A stretch of DNA of 64,000 nucleotides, from the NCBI GenBank assembly GCA_037176725.1, contig JAZBRS010000077.1:3906001-3970000 (forward strand). The letters are read 5' to 3'. Below are positions 1-12,001 of the stretch, piece after piece. The translations under genes and the position numbers were made by a program. Source of the stretch: Posidonia oceanica (taxonomy: Eukaryota > Streptophyta > Magnoliopsida > Alismatales > Posidoniaceae). The notes beneath the pieces were generated by a model that saw nothing but the letters and a program-made list of their open reading frames with translations, had not been told where the DNA came from and ran no database searches. Within the stretch, counting starts at the first letter, position 1; each line of letters opens with the position of its first letter.

Positions 1-385
1 GACCGGCGACGACCGTAGCAGGGAAGCATGGGCGGTGGATTGAGTTACAGTCCAGTTGCCGCAACTCGTGGCGCCAAACTCAGTCACCACACAGAGGTGC
101 GACCAAGTCCAGTCGCCTGTGAGTGCGGTGCCTGAATGTGCCACTCAGTAGGCTGGGCTGCAAATGGGCTTGGGCTTGTGGAAGGCTTATGTTGGTTTAA
201 GGAAATGGGAAATGAATTGTTTTGGGTTGGTTTAGGGTAGTTTTGGAATGGGATTTGGTTTTAGGTCAACTTGGGTCAGTTTAGGTGGAAAGGTTGGGTT
301 TTAGGGAAAATGTTGAATCTGCAGTTTCCGAGTTCGTTCCTCCAAGTTTGATCCGCCACCAGGTGTCAAAATGAGGTGTCTACAG
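1..385 (-). repeat. Ty3/gypsy-type LTR edge, runs off window start
   Basis: Read on the minus strand, position 385 begins TGTAGACACCTCATTTTGA, which resembles the start of many plant gypsy LTRs. Nearly the same word occurs at 13511 and, slightly altered, at 8213. Below 385 the sequence is low-complexity (AAACC/CCTAAAC-like on minus) and holds no ORF. I infer the first part of a 3' LTR of a minus-strand element whose other LTR may be at 6092-8213. No purine-rich tract is visible just before it, so the boundary is tentative. Confidence 0.45.
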
Positions 386-590
386 CAGGTTAGGAGTAGG
401 TTCGACTTGCTAGTGCACAACGAGAGGAGTCACTCTGCCACACATCAAAGGTTTCTAGGTAAGTATATTGGTTATTTTTATTTCTATTGATTATGAATAG
501 TTGTTAATGATTGTATGTTTGGATTTAGTCCTGGTATTGATATTTGAAAAAAAAAAGGTAGCTAGATTTGGGGGCGTTACAGATGTGCTG
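386..590 (-). repeat. Short repeated block A upstream of an LTR edge
   Basis: The block contains GAGGAGTCACTCTGCCACAC and, on the minus strand, starts TGTAACGCCCCCAAATC near 590. Related blocks occur at about 13690-13890 and 14800-14990. It is either the terminal internal region of the gypsy remnant or a small independent LTR-like repeat. Confidence 0.4.
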
Positions 591-856
591 CTGGGCATGT
601 GATGCTGAGGGTGCCATGCCGAGCATGCGATACAGATGCTAAGCATGCGATGCCGAGGATGCCACACTGAACATGCGATGCCATGGATGCGATGTTGAGG
701 GTGCGATGCGGAGGATGCCATGAGGGGCATAACGCAATGCTGAGTGCGATGCTGATGCGATAAGGCTGAATGTTGATGCGGTGTTTATGCTTATCCAAAT
801 GTCAATGCAATGTTGATGCAATGTTGATGTAATGTGATGCAATGTGATGCCGGGTG
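591..856. repeat. Degenerate GATGC-rich tandem repeat
   Basis: This is a run of imperfect 8-18 base units built on GATGCGATG, GCCGAGCATGC and later CAATGTTGATG. The minus-strand reading frames through it only reflect the repeat and show no protein family. Confidence 0.6.
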
Positions 857-1425
857 ACAAGTTGACGGCTAATTAGCCCGAGAAGAAGGGCATGACAAGC
901 TATCAAACTTGTGCAAAGAGAGGCACCAGACAAGATTGACGGGCTTGCTGGTCGGATAGTTGGGGTTATCAGCCCGAAGAGAGGGGTGCCATACATGACT
1001 AACGGGCTTGTCATCCAGATAGTTGGGGATATTAGCCCAGAAATGAGGGGCTCTAGACAAGACTAACGAGCTTACTGTCCGGATAGTTGGGGATATCAAT
1101 TCGGAGAGGGGGCTCCAGACAAGACTAACGGGCTTGTCGTTCGAATAGATGAGGATATCAGCCCAAAGAGTGGGGCTCCAGACAAGACTAATAGGCTTGC
1201 TGTCCCGATAGTTGGGGATATCAGCCCGGAGAGAGGGACTCCAAACAAGAATAACAGGCTTGCCGTCCGAATAGTTGGGGATAGCAGCCTGGAAAGAGGG
1301 ATGCTAAACAAGACTAACGGGCTTGCCATCAGGATAGTTGGGGATATCAACCCAGAGAGAGGGCATGACAAGACTAACAGGCTTGCCGACCGGATAGTTG
1401 GGAATATTATCCTAAAAAGAAAAAC
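857..1425. repeat. About 60-bp minisatellite, roughly eight copies
   Basis: Each unit carries GACTAACGGGCTTG, then CCGGATAGTTGGGGATATCA, then GCCCGGAGAGAGGG and CTCCAGACAAG. About eight diverged copies follow one another at 58-66 bp. No coding potential is recognised. It lies in the distal internal part of the gypsy remnant. Confidence 0.8.
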
Positions 1426-1580
1426 AAGCAGCGACAATGTCATGGCGGTCATCCAAACAAAAGGGATGTCAGCCCGAAGCAGCGACAATGTGACAGCGGT
1501 TGTCCAGACAGAAGGGATGTCAGCTCGAAGTAGCGACGATGTATGGCGGTCAGCCAGATAGAAGGGATGTCAACCCGAAG
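1426..1580. repeat. About 51-bp minisatellite, three copies
   Basis: Three units carry GCAGCGACAATGT and AAGGGATGTCAGCCCGAAG. They follow directly on the 60-bp array and share the words GATGTCAGCCCG with it, so they may be a derivative. Confidence 0.7.
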
Positions 1581-1614
1581 TAGTGCAACGAGAATACCAA
1601 ACCTGAAGGTATGG

Positions 1615-1885
1615 TAGAGATCCGAAGACGATCCTGTGATAGTTGGGGATGTCAGCCCGATGCAGATGTGATGGGAATACCAAACCTATAGGAATGGCAG
1701 AGGTTCGAAGATGATCCCATGACAGTTGGGGATGTTAGCCCGATGCAGAAATGCAAGATGATACCAAAGGACAGCTAACATGCCCCTGGTATCAAGAAGA
1801 TGATACCAAAAGGCAGCTAACATGCCCCTAGTATCGAGAAGATGATACCAAAAGGCAGCTGACATGCCCATGGTATCGAGATGCC
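1615..1885. repeat. 42-bp tandem units with flanking degenerate copies
   Basis: AAGATGATACCAAAAGGCAG followed by CTAACATGCCCCTAGTATCG repeats about three times at 1755-1885. A related longer unit, with GTTGGGGATGTCAGCCCGATG, lies at 1640-1750. Confidence 0.65.
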
Positions 1886-3507
1886 GATGGGCCCGCTTCG
1901 TGGGAGTGCAATGGTCTCAGAGCAGGCATGCAACGTTTTGCCAAGGAGAGGCAGGTTGTGAACATGCCGGTCATCATAGACCACCCAACGGGGTGGGTGG
2001 CCAAAACAGGTAAAAACACGGAGCCTCTATGCAAGGGCCTTGCAAAGATGATGATGCGCTAAGTTTTCAAATGTGCTCATCCTTGGCCCCGATTTTCGAA
2101 AACAGGGAGAAAGGAAAGATAGATTCTTAATGCAGTTATTGAGTTTTTTTGGTGGCTTTGGACTTAAAGAAGCTGATTGGTGAGAGGATGCTTCTACACT
2201 TCCTGATTCAGGAGATTCTTTAATCCTCGAGCAATGCCATGTCAAGTTGTGGTTGGTGGCTCTCATTCTCACTCTTATGGAGTAGTTCTGGATGAGGCTT
2301 CGATTTTACAGAGTATAGCCTTTGGCTGCATGCATGTGGTGGAAGCGTTGGATGTAGCTTTTTAGCCTTCATCTTAACTCTTCGGTGATCAACTACCGCT
2401 TTGGACACTCTCGGAGTGATATTTCTTTTCCCATCATGAGTGACCATATTTGCATCTGACTTTGCCAAGGAGGTAGAGTTGTTGCTTGCATGAGGGGTTT
2501 AAGCGTGTTGCTACGCTTGAAGAGTGGGGCCAGGCCCTCCAGGTGGTGTATGTCGTGCAGATGGCAAATCTTATGCAGCAGTTGGAGGTTAGGGTGGCTT
2601 CGATGCTTGTCTGAGTCACTCCTCTCATGGGCGCCTTCTTTCTTCACCTTCTGTCTTCATATTTCTTTTATGCCCAAGATGCATATCTTGTCATTTCTTT
2701 TGAATCACATGCTCTCAATTCTTTTAGATATGCAATTACTTCGCCCACTTGGGGTAGCAATCCCAATGAGGTGTTAAGAGTTCGGCTATTCGGTGTGCAC
2801 TCTCAGCCTCTGCTTTGTGTGGGGGTAGCCTCCAGCTATGCTCTGCTCGGCCTTGGTCCTCTCCATCTGGTCAACTCTTTTGATTTGACTAACTGCACTC
2901 CTGCACTTGCCTCTCACTAGGTGAGATTTTCTGATTTGATCGTGTCGTGCTAATGTGTCCATGCAAAGAGATGGCATTGCTCAAGTAAGTGGTGTCTTTG
3001 AATCGTTGATGCTCAACATCCTCTCAACGCTGCTTATTGTATAAAGCCGGGTTTTCAAGATTTTGTAAATTTTTGTGGGTTTTTGGATTTTAAAGAAGCA
3101 AGCATATTTTTTGGATTTTTTTGGGTTTTGTAATTTTTATGGATTTTTGTTTTTAAGGAAACATAAAAATCAAAAATCAGCAAAAGGGAAGAACACGTTT
3201 TTTGTTGTTTTCGTTATTTTTTGTTGTTTTTTTTTGTTTTGGGAAGTAGGAAATGAGGTGAGCATGCAACAAAGGCAAAAGCATATTTTTTGCATTTTGG
3301 GATTTTATATTTTTTATGGATTTTTATATAAGGCGAGAAAGCGTGAAAACAAGCAAAAGACTAAAAACCAAAAGATTATGTACAAGCAAAGAGAAATTGC
3401 GAGGGACTTACCTCTTAGCGACCTCGAGATTGAGGTGCTTGGCTCGATCCTATCCCGCTGGTGCCACCCTAGCAGCTCTGGTCATGTGCTCTCCCCTCCT
3501 TGCAAAG
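1886..3507 (-). other. Decayed gypsy-internal sequence, no recognisable gene
   Basis: Short minus-strand open stretches at 2027-2272, 2393-2647 and 2786-2977 are separated by stops and show no domain I recognise. Their lysine/serine-rich composition could be eroded polyprotein sequence. Poly-T-rich sequence lies at 3060-3340. Nothing else is supported here. Confidence 0.35.
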
Positions 3508-5334
3508 CTATTCCAACTGACTCAAGAAGAGGGGAGACTGGAAAGATGTGGCGGCTTGGAGAGCTGGAGCCACTCGAAAGCTAGGGTCAAAAGAAGGCTC
3601 CAGGGGAGAATAAAAAGGAGCGTGGTTGACCACGAATGTGCTGCAATCAGGTGAAGGTTGTCCAGGTGTGCCGACGATAACGACTCCATCGTCGATCAAG
3701 TCTTGGACAACATCTTTCAGGGTCAAGCATCGGTCTGTTGTGTGCCCCACGACATGATGAAAATCACAATAAGCGGTAAGGTCATACCACTTAGGGAGTG
3801 GGTTGGACAACGAACGTGGAATTAGCTCCTTCAACAGGGGTCGGACCATGGGAAGGATCACGCTAAGGGACTCCTCCAAAGGGATGTAATCTTGCAGCTA
3901 ACGTAGAGGCCTCTGTCGCGATCTTTGGTCCTGAACACCCTGATGGGCCAAGACAACCACATGCCCAGAATGTGTGATGGGTTCAAAAGATGGAGGTTGT
4001 GTAGGGATAGAGAACTTGACCATTCCAGCATCGACGAGGTCCTAAATTGCACACTTCAAGGTGTAGCAGGTCTGTCGAATGCTTGGTGGTTCAATGGAAT
4101 CTACAAAACAAGTTCGTCTTATACCACTGTGGAAGGGGGTCCAGTGGTAGATGAATCTCTGGGAACGTCAAAAGATGGGCGACCTTGAGGAGGAAAGAAG
4201 TGAGCGACTCACCCAAAGGTGTAAAAGCGCAAGGTTGGTGCCGAGCGCGCTTCCTCTCCTGTTGCGGCTCTTGAGGAGTAGGAGGCATAGAGGGAGCAGG
4301 AAAACTAGAGGGCACGACCGAAATAGGTGCTGAAAGAGCAAGGGCTGGGGTTGCAAGAGTAGATAGTTGGCTCTGCATGGCTTGATCTAGGGCCTGCATC
4401 TCTTGAGCCAGTTGAGACACGGATTCAACCTACTGGGATAAGGCAACAAGGGCATCAGATTGAAAGGACACAGGAGACTCTGATGCGGGCACAACAAGAT
4501 CAGGTTGAACTATGAAAGGAGGCATGATAGGAGAGCCTGAGGGAGGGATGGATTGTGCCTTGGCACGAGGACCAGAAGATAGACCCAAAGGTGGAGCAAA
4601 AGTAGGACCAAAGGAGGACACAACTGATGAAGGACACGATGATATCACAAGTGGGGGAGGTGATGTCTCGATATGAGACACCACAGACAGTCCCTGAGGT
4701 AGGGCAGCAGACTGGCTAGGCAGAGGGACAACAAATGCAAGTGCAAAAGACAAGGTTGGAGGATGAGAAGGCTGGACAACAGACGGAAGAGACACCTGAT
4801 AGCTCAGTCCATTGGTGCCAAGGGAAAGTGCAAGCTGATCATGTGCCTCAGCATGAGGTGCCACAGGCAGAGAGGAGGTGAAGGCAACAGGGCTAGGGAG
4901 CGATCCAAGTGAAGGTGCCCGAAAGAAAGGACGAATGCCAGGCAAATGAGAGGGGTGTGACTGACTGACAATCTCAGAATCTGCTGAGGGAAGAGGGACA
5001 AAGGAGAGATCCTCCATGGTGTAGGAGAAGATCTAGACAAACAAGCAGTGAATGGGACAGTCGGAAACTGTATGCAAGGATAAGGAGCAAACATGACCAG
5101 AGGACGCATAGTCAGGTGCGACTCGAGACCTACAATGACAAGCAAAAGTGATTAGGCGACTGCATGGATGATAGCTGTGGCATGAATGGCACGCATGCAC
5201 ATGAATGCTCTAATATGCGCTCTCTCACCATCGAGGTGTGTCCTAAGTAGGCTATCTAATTCGGACTCTCTCATAGGTATGCGGGTCTCCAACTCAAAGT
5301 AGAAAGTATAGGTCCCATCCCTAATCCTGGCCAA
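3508..5334 (-). pseudogene. Ty3/gypsy gag polyprotein remnant
   Basis: Gag is the nucleocapsid precursor of LTR retrotransposons. Several minus-strand open pieces (about 5334-5152, 5145-4430, 4420-4091, 3879-3508) are separated by stops and shifts. The piece at 3879-3508 has the plant gypsy gag zinc motif YCDFHHVVGHTTDRC, followed by LTLKDVVQDLIDDG. A second, damaged copy lies at about 4105-3985, with FCRFH, HSTD and an AI-DLVDAG segment. Two such tandem motifs after a Pro/Ser-rich linker are a common layout of this gag lineage. I see no protease, reverse transcriptase or integrase downstream on this strand, so it is a pol-less remnant. The family call is firm; the ends are approximate. Confidence 0.7.
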
Positions 5335-6072
5335 AGCTCAAGTAGCGAATGGTGGTGTATTGGTGGCCTCGACCCCTACAAACGTAGTCAGCTGTACCCT
5401 CTACTAACACTGACACCACCCTGAATAAGGGGGAACAGGTTGACTACTCGTCCCACTCCAATAGCCATGGAACATGAAAACCAGGACTGTCCTTCTCAAC
5501 TAAGTAGGTGGACTCAAGAGATTAGAAGATGCATGCTCTTATATGATCATTCACGCGAATATGCTTGGTGTGTTTTACTTGCATTTCTTATTAAGCCGGA
5601 TGGGGAAGAGATGCAAATTTGTCTCTAGTTCTGCCTAGGTGTTGTTGTTTTGCTCCCTTGTAGTTTTTTTAGATTAAGCCAGAGGGGAAAGCAAGTACAT
5701 CTCTGATTTTCCCTAGGCATGGCAATGCGGGAAAGGGAAAGAAACATTCGAGCATGGCATGCAAGAAACATACATCAAGCAAAAGGCATGAGCATGGCAT
5801 GTGCGAGTGTTGTGTCAACATGGTGGTGAAAAAGAAAAACATCCATCACTTCAAAAGGCAAGAAGTATAGCATGTGCATGTGTGGTGACATAGCATATGT
5901 GTGCATAATAAAACTTCCACCATACACAAAGCATGAAGGCATAGCATCAAGCAAGAAATTAAATTGCAAGTAAATGCCAGAAAAGGATAGGATCAAGCAA
6001 AAGCAAGGCAGCACAAAGAGATGTAGAAAGTCATGCAAGCGAGAAAAGCCAAAAGCGAGAGCCGAAATCTAT
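5335..6072 (-). other. Leader-like sequence between PBS-like site and gag
   Basis: A-rich, GCATG-rich DNA with no supported ORF. In minus orientation it lies between the primer-binding-like site and gag, as a gypsy 5' leader would. Confidence 0.4.
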
Positions 6073-6091
6073 GGTCCCCAGTGGAGTTGCC
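6073..6091 (-). other. Primer binding site-like sequence of gypsy element
   Basis: On the minus strand it reads TGGCAACTCCACTGGGGAC, close to the TGGCGACTC-type primer binding sites seen just inside 5' LTRs of many plant gypsy elements. Confidence 0.5.
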
Positions 6092-8213
6092 AGTTCCTAT
6101 GACCATGCATGGCGAGAACCGAGACACGAGGTGTGCGGGACGAAGCCGCACACGCTAAGCAGCCATGGAGAGTGGTGCATCCGAGGAGGATTCCGACTCG
6201 AAAACACCAGGCAAAAACAAAAAAGAAGGATAAGAAAATGGAGTCACCACCTAGTCTATTAAAAACAGAAGACGAGGAAAACCGTATGCAAAGAAAAGGA
6301 TATGCATGCAAAATAAGTTAAAAATATGATGCTCCATGCCAATGGTTGTTCCACATTAGATCATTGCGAACAGAGAAAGGGTAAGGACTCCTATTATGCA
6401 CGGGGAAGGTGTTAGGCACCCCTGTACGCCGGACAAAGTTGGTCTTTCTAGGCTTAATCCACTTGCATGTATGGCTATGTAGGCATGAGTATGCCAAATA
6501 ATTGTATGCCCGAGGGGCAAGAGTGTGATACCTTGCAAATATGAGTGCTCCATAATGTATGCCAAAAGGCAAGATGCTTGATGCCATGGAATGCAAGTAA
6601 AACATGCAGAGAGAAAAGATCAAGATGTGATAAACCAAAGCCATGAGAAGAAACCATGCAAATGTGCTCTGCCATGCGGCCTGTGCTCTGAACCAGGGGA
6701 CTGCGCCAGGTTTTCGCGGCAGATCTGTACGCTAGATGTATGCGCTAACCTGGTGCGCTCCAGGTTCTACAGATTCAGGCCACCGACATTTCATCACACG
6801 AATTTGATAAAACCAGAGGCTGATTCAATCACAAATCTATGCAAGCATGCTATAGGAAGGTCCACGATGATGAAAACAACACATACAAAGAGATTCAAAC
6901 AAAAACGAACGACCTCCAAAACCTAGACTCCACCACCACTATGATGCCATGCTCCCTCACCGTCGGTGAGCAACTGGCCAGAATAGGATGATTCTGAAGC
7001 CGTGAACACAATTGGAGCATCACGGTGGAGAAGGGAAGAGAGTGCACGTGTTGGGATGGGCCGTGCCTTGTGTTCAATGGCCGGTGGCCACACATGAGAG
7101 TGATGAACCCATCACGTCAAGTAAAACACAAAGGATGCAAACTCAAGCAAAATTCAGATAAAATGCATGCAATGAAACGTCGAAGAGGCAAATGCAGAGC
7201 AATGAAACGTCAGAGAGGCAAATGCAGAGCAATGAAACATCGGGATGGGCCATGCCTGACATTCAATAGCCGTCAGCCTCACGTGGGCGAGATGAACCCA
7301 TCACTAGAAGAAGAAGAAGCAATGCAAGTTGAGAGAATTCAGATGGAAAACCAAATGCTTTGATGACGATGAAACCATACAGGAGTTGTAATTATGCTCA
7401 TGGAGGGGTGCTTACCTGTGTTGGTGCTTGGGTTGTCCCTCCCGACGTTGGTAGCTTGTGTGGCTACTTGGGTGTGAGATGCTCGGGAATGCGTGCTATG
7501 CAGTGGTTTGTGTGGCTACTTGGTCGTTAGTGTTGGTTATGGCCGAAGGTAGAAGAAGGCTTAGTGTAGAGGCTATGGTAGTTGCTGTGGGTGCTTGGGC
7601 AAGGTAGGGCATGGGAGACTGAGAGAGCTTCATGTTGGCAGTGGGGGTTGTTAAATAGAGCTCTGGATTGCATGAAAACGGTTGGATTATAACCGTCTTT
7701 GGAATGGGTGGTCAAGATATGAATAAAGGGATTGGATTGGGTTTTAAAAGTGGAACGATGGGTATGATGGTCAAGTCACGTCAAGGACCATCCTTAGATC
7801 CATACCCACCAATTAGAAGCAAGGAAATGGGCATCCATCAAGTGATTGGACAATCCAGACCTTAGTAGCGAGTATTCTGAATCAGGGCCATGCGCCAGGA
7901 TTTCGCGCATGGAACACGTGCCAGTGAGTCGCACCATGAACGTGCGTCAGATCCTCGCGTCACCTGCATACGTCACGAGGCCACGCTTGACCTACTGCAG
8001 GGCCTATTTGCTTGGATCTTTGGCCTAATTCTTGAGTGCTTGACCACAGACAGGCTTAGGGTATTCAAGGCTTGTGGTTTTGGGCAAGTTTATCGTATTG
8101 GATGGGTTTGTGGTGCTGGGACAAGTTTGTGGTTCTAGATAGTGCCTCGTCGTAGCTAGAGCAAGCTCTTCCGAAGGAGTCCGCTGACAAACAACCTCAA
8201 AATCGAGGTGTCT
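6092..8213 (-). repeat. Probable 5' LTR of minus-strand gypsy remnant
   Basis: The minus-strand start at 8213 is TATAGACACCTCGATTTTG, a degenerate copy of the LTR starts at 385 and 13511. The end abuts the PBS-like site. The last 200 bases include the block with GTGGTGACTCCAT and CCTCGGATGCACCAC, which recurs at 14345-14470. Two imperfect 27-bp units (ATGAAACGTCGAAGAGGCAA type) lie at 7170-7240. No gene is seen. The exact ends are uncertain. Confidence 0.45.
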
Positions 8214-9220
8214 ATAGTAGCCCAGAGTGTTGTAAGTTGTAAGTTTTAGTTTAGGGATTGGTTATCCCACTTGGTTGTGCTTTTGGTGATCGGGTGGTAG
8301 CGGAGGTAGCAAGTCCTATTGGGTGGATTGGTGTTTGATTACCTTTGATGTAAAAGTTTTTCGAGTAATCAAAGTGAGATTTATGGATGTTTCTCTCATT
8401 GGATTTCCTGTTTGACGTATTGTGCCTGTGAATTCTTCTTGGTATATTACGCCATGTTTTCATTTTGGTGTGTTGTGTCCCATGAATGCATGGAGCACGA
8501 GATGGACAAACACTATCATGCTACAGTAGCATCCCATGATAGCATTGCAATTAGACAGCCACCATGTGACTACACTCTTCATGAATAGTGTCAAACTCAA
8601 GGCCATTATTTAAAGGCGAGAAGGGGGTGGCGTCAAAGGACACCACAGTTGAAAGAGAGAGATCCTGAGAGAGAGATTGAGGGTGAGATCAGGGGGAGAT
8701 CGACGAGTGGTGCCGTGATTTAGAGCTAAAGGTCGCTGCTAGTTGTTGTGGATTTCTGCTAGTCATCGTTGCGTGTGTTGCTGTCAGGTGCCGCCGCTGT
8801 GAGTGGTCGCTATTGCAGTAAGAGCTGCTGCTACTGCTGTTGTTGCCAGAGTGTCAACCAGAGCTACTACGGTTGAATGGATGCATGGGTGCAATGTTCA
8901 CTGATATGGGAGTGCAAATGCATGCAAAAATGCAATGCAGGGACCTAAGTATAATTTAGAAAAACTACAGGGACCTATGTGCGGTAATGCAAAAGTATAG
9001 GGTCTAAATGCAAAGTGTTGTGCAAAAGTGGGTGAATGCATGCAAAGGTGAGCCTATATGCAATGCAGAATGTAGGGCAAGTGATATGCAATGCAAATTG
9101 GCAGTTAAACTGCAAAAATAAATGCATGCTGGGCTTATATGCAATGCAAGATGCAAATGCAATGCCAATGTGTGCATGGAATGATATCTTATGACTCCTG
9201 GATGCATACAGGACTTATAT
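8214..9220 (+). other. LTR-like non-coding DNA with TATA-type motif
   Basis: CCATTATTTAAAGGCGAG near 8603-8620 resembles a plant LTR promoter TATA box on the plus strand. GA-rich sequence and CTG-rich sequence follow. No ORF has recognisable coding content. I infer LTR or leader sequence of another eroded gypsy element. Confidence 0.35.
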
Positions 9221-9960
9221 GCAATTTTCAAAACATACAGGGCTTTATTGCAATGTAATAAGGTTGAAAAATAACATTTAAATCACAATTTGAATCAAAC
9301 TAGACTAAAATGTAATATTCAAAACCTTCAGGACTTATTTACAAGGTAATAAGGCATAAAAATTGCATTTAAAATCTCAATTTAGAACAAATTGGACTTA
9401 AATGCAGTTTTTAAAACTTGTTGTACTTTATTGCAATGTAATAAGATTAAAATTCACATTTAAATCAAGTTTACAACTAAACAGGACCCAAATGCAATTT
9501 TTAAAACCTTCTGGACTTATTTACAATGCAATAAAGTTAAAAAATCACATTTAAATCAAGTTTACAACTAAACAGTTCCTAAATGCAATTTTTAAAAGCC
9601 TCTGGGGTTTTCTGCAATGCATTAAAGTCAAAAAATGCAAACTAAATGACTTTAGTTGATGTAGGATCTAGATGCAATTATTTAAAGTGCGGGGGCTGCA
9701 AATGCAAATAAAAAAACAAAATGCAGTGAATGTGTGCTGTGCTAGGATCTATGCAAATAAAAAAAGCTGGAGGAGTTATGAGCAATGCAATAAAGTTAGA
9801 AAAAAAAATTAAATGACAGCAGTTGATATTGGACTTGAACGCAAATAAAAATAATCTAAGGACCTTGCTGCAATTTAAAAAACTAAATCAAACAACATTT
9901 AACTATGGCAGGACCTACTTGCAAATATTTAAAACTTAAGGAATTAATAATAATGCATGC
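9221..9960. repeat. About 90-bp tandem repeat array (AT-rich)
   Basis: At least five units spaced about 88-93 bp apart carry TTTTAAAACCTTCTGGAC, then TTATTTACAATGCAATAAAG and ATCACATTTAAATCAAG. The best copies are at about 9310-9600, and units decay toward 9960. No coding content. Confidence 0.75.
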
Positions 9961-11480
9961 ATTTAAAACCATACGAAACTTAAATCAAGAAAAATAAACA
10001 CACAGTGCCATGATGCCCCCGACGACCTCCGACGAGCTGCGGCGAATGGCAGGTGGAGGCTGCTCTGCAGGCGGGGGCGGAGGGCAGGCGGAGCTCGGCG
10101 GGGCTTCTGGACGTCCGGCGGAGTGGTCTGGAGGCGAGCGGGGGGCGGCGGTGTGGTCTGGAGTGAGCTCGGCTGGTTGCACCGGCGATCGGCACCGGGG
10201 AAGAAGGATGCTCCAGCGAGTCAGGGAGAGCACACCAGGGGCCAAAATGCACGAAATAAAAGCAGAAAAGCATGAGACGGAGGTCACAAACCTCCGGGAA
10301 GAGAGAGTTACCTATGGACACGCGTAGAGACTCCTGTCGACCTCGGACTTGACTGGCCTGCGGCGTCGCGAGCGGAGGGGGTGCCAGAGGTGGCGGAACG
10401 CGCACGGTTGGAGCGGAGCAGGTTCGTGGAGGTGCGGAGAGTGGTCTGGGAGGCGACGGGGGCTTTCTCCTCCCTTCCAGGCACAGGTGGCCGGAGTGGG
10501 TGTAGAGGACAATAATTCTCTCTCCTCTCTCTTTCTGTGGCTCTCACCGGAGGTGGCTCGTACAGGTGGCTTCTGGAGGCTTCACAGTTGCATGTGGGTT
10601 CATGTGGGTGTGTGGTGGAGGCTGTGGAGGAGGGGCTGAGGTCTGTGTTTGCTAGCTGTGTTGTGGGTTCTCTGTTTTTCAGAGGGTGGAGATGTTGGTC
10701 TGTGGGAGTGTTGGCTGAGGAATTGGTCGGGAATGGAGTTCTGGTGGAGGAGTTGGTCATGGAGGAGGAAGTGAAGAAGATCTCAGGGTGTTGGAGGGCT
10801 GGAGGAGTTTTTCTGTGTGGGAATGGAGGTGTTGATGAGATGAAGAGGAAGTGATGGAGGTCTGGGGGTGTTTTGGTGGAGTTAGGGAATGGTCTGCGTG
10901 GAGGGGATGAAGAGGAGATGAAGAGGAGATGAAGAAGATCTGGGGGAGGAAATGAAGAGGTCTGGTGGAGTCTTTTTTTTTTGGCAGAGGGTGGTGGTGC
11001 TGTCTATGGGTTGGGTGTGGAGGAGTTCTGTGGTTTTTTGGTGGTGGCCGGGAATGGTGGTGGTCTGGTGGTGGAGTTGGAGAAGGTCTGGAGGTGGTCG
11101 TGGCTCTTGGCAGAGGGTGGAGGTGAAGAAGAGGTGAAGGTGATGGAGTGCTGGTCTGTGTGGGAGTGTTGGCTGTGGTTGAGGGTGTTTTTGGTGGAGT
11201 GAAGGGGAGGAGATAAAGAGGAGGTGATGGAGTTCGAAAATGGGAGGGAGAGTTGTGGTTTGAAAATAGAAACGGGGGGAGAAAAATGGAGGGAGAAGTT
11301 GCTGTGCTGTAGGTGGAGTGGAAGAAGAAAAGAAAAAAGGCAGAAAAGAAGAGAAGCAAGGAGAGTTCGTGGGCTGGGCTGAGGAAGAGAAAAAAAAAGT
11401 GAAAAAAGAGAGAAAAAAAGAAGAAGAAGAAGAAGGAGAGGAAGGAAAAAGGGAAAAAAGGGGCTTAATGGGCCTTGGAC
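9961..11480. other. GC- then GGT/GA-rich low-complexity gypsy LTR sequence
   Basis: Strongly strand-biased sequence: GC-rich at 9990-10560, GGTGGAG-rich at 10560-11220, and GAAAAAG-rich at 11310-11460. The long minus-strand frames through it are Pro/Ser/His-rich composition effects without a domain. Such purine/pyrimidine skew near GGGCTTAATGGGCC is common in plant gypsy LTRs. Confidence 0.4.
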
Positions 11481-11985
11481 TTGGTTTGGATTTTTTGCTT
11501 TGATTTTAATTAGTTTAGGTTTGAATGAGTTTTAATTTAGATTAGTTTAAATGGATTTAGTTGTTGATTGTTTAAATTGATTCTAGTCTTAATTAAATTC
11601 AAGTTGAAATGGACTTTGCGTTTTAAATGGGTTTTAGGGTTTTAAAATGGGGTTTGGGGTTTAGTTTATTTTTTTAATGAGTTTGGATGTGTTTTAACTT
11701 TAGTTGGTTTTAAATTTAAATGAGTTTTGATTTGTTTAAGTGGGTTTTGACTTTAATTGTTAAATTCAAATTGGTTTTAATTTTTAATTAGGTTTAAAGA
11801 TGGGCTTTGCATTTTAAGTGGGCTTGGGGTTTTGGTTGGATTTAATTGGGTTGTAATTGTGATTTAAATTTGCATGGGTTAGATTTAGGGTTTAGGGTTT
11901 TAAGTTTTTAGGGTCTTGATTAGGGTTTTTTTAGGGTCTTGATTAGGGTTTAGGGTTTTGATTAGGGTTTACGGTTTGTTGATTG

Positions 11986-12001
11986 GGGTTTGGGGTTTGT
12001 T
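11986..12001. repeat. Target-site duplication, 3' side of CPN20 retrocopy
   Basis: GGGTTTGGGGTTTGTT lies directly against the poly(A) (plus-strand T) tract and is repeated exactly at 13085-13100, at the 5' end of the retrocopy. The last T could belong to the tail. Confidence 0.75.

Noticed and set aside
857..1885. CRISPR-like regularly spaced repeats
   Set aside because: Units are tandem and diverged along their whole length, with no constant repeat/variable spacer structure, and the DNA is plant nuclear.
3075..3584. 169-codon plus ORF
   Set aside because: The first two thirds are poly-T/poly-A low-complexity sequence and the end overlaps the antisense of the gypsy gag zinc-motif region.
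10308..11359. Long minus-strand Pro/Ser/Thr/His-rich ORFs (150 and 200 codons)
   Set aside because: They mirror GGTGGAG/GAAGAG strand-skewed low-complexity DNA. There is no domain, signal or conserved pattern.
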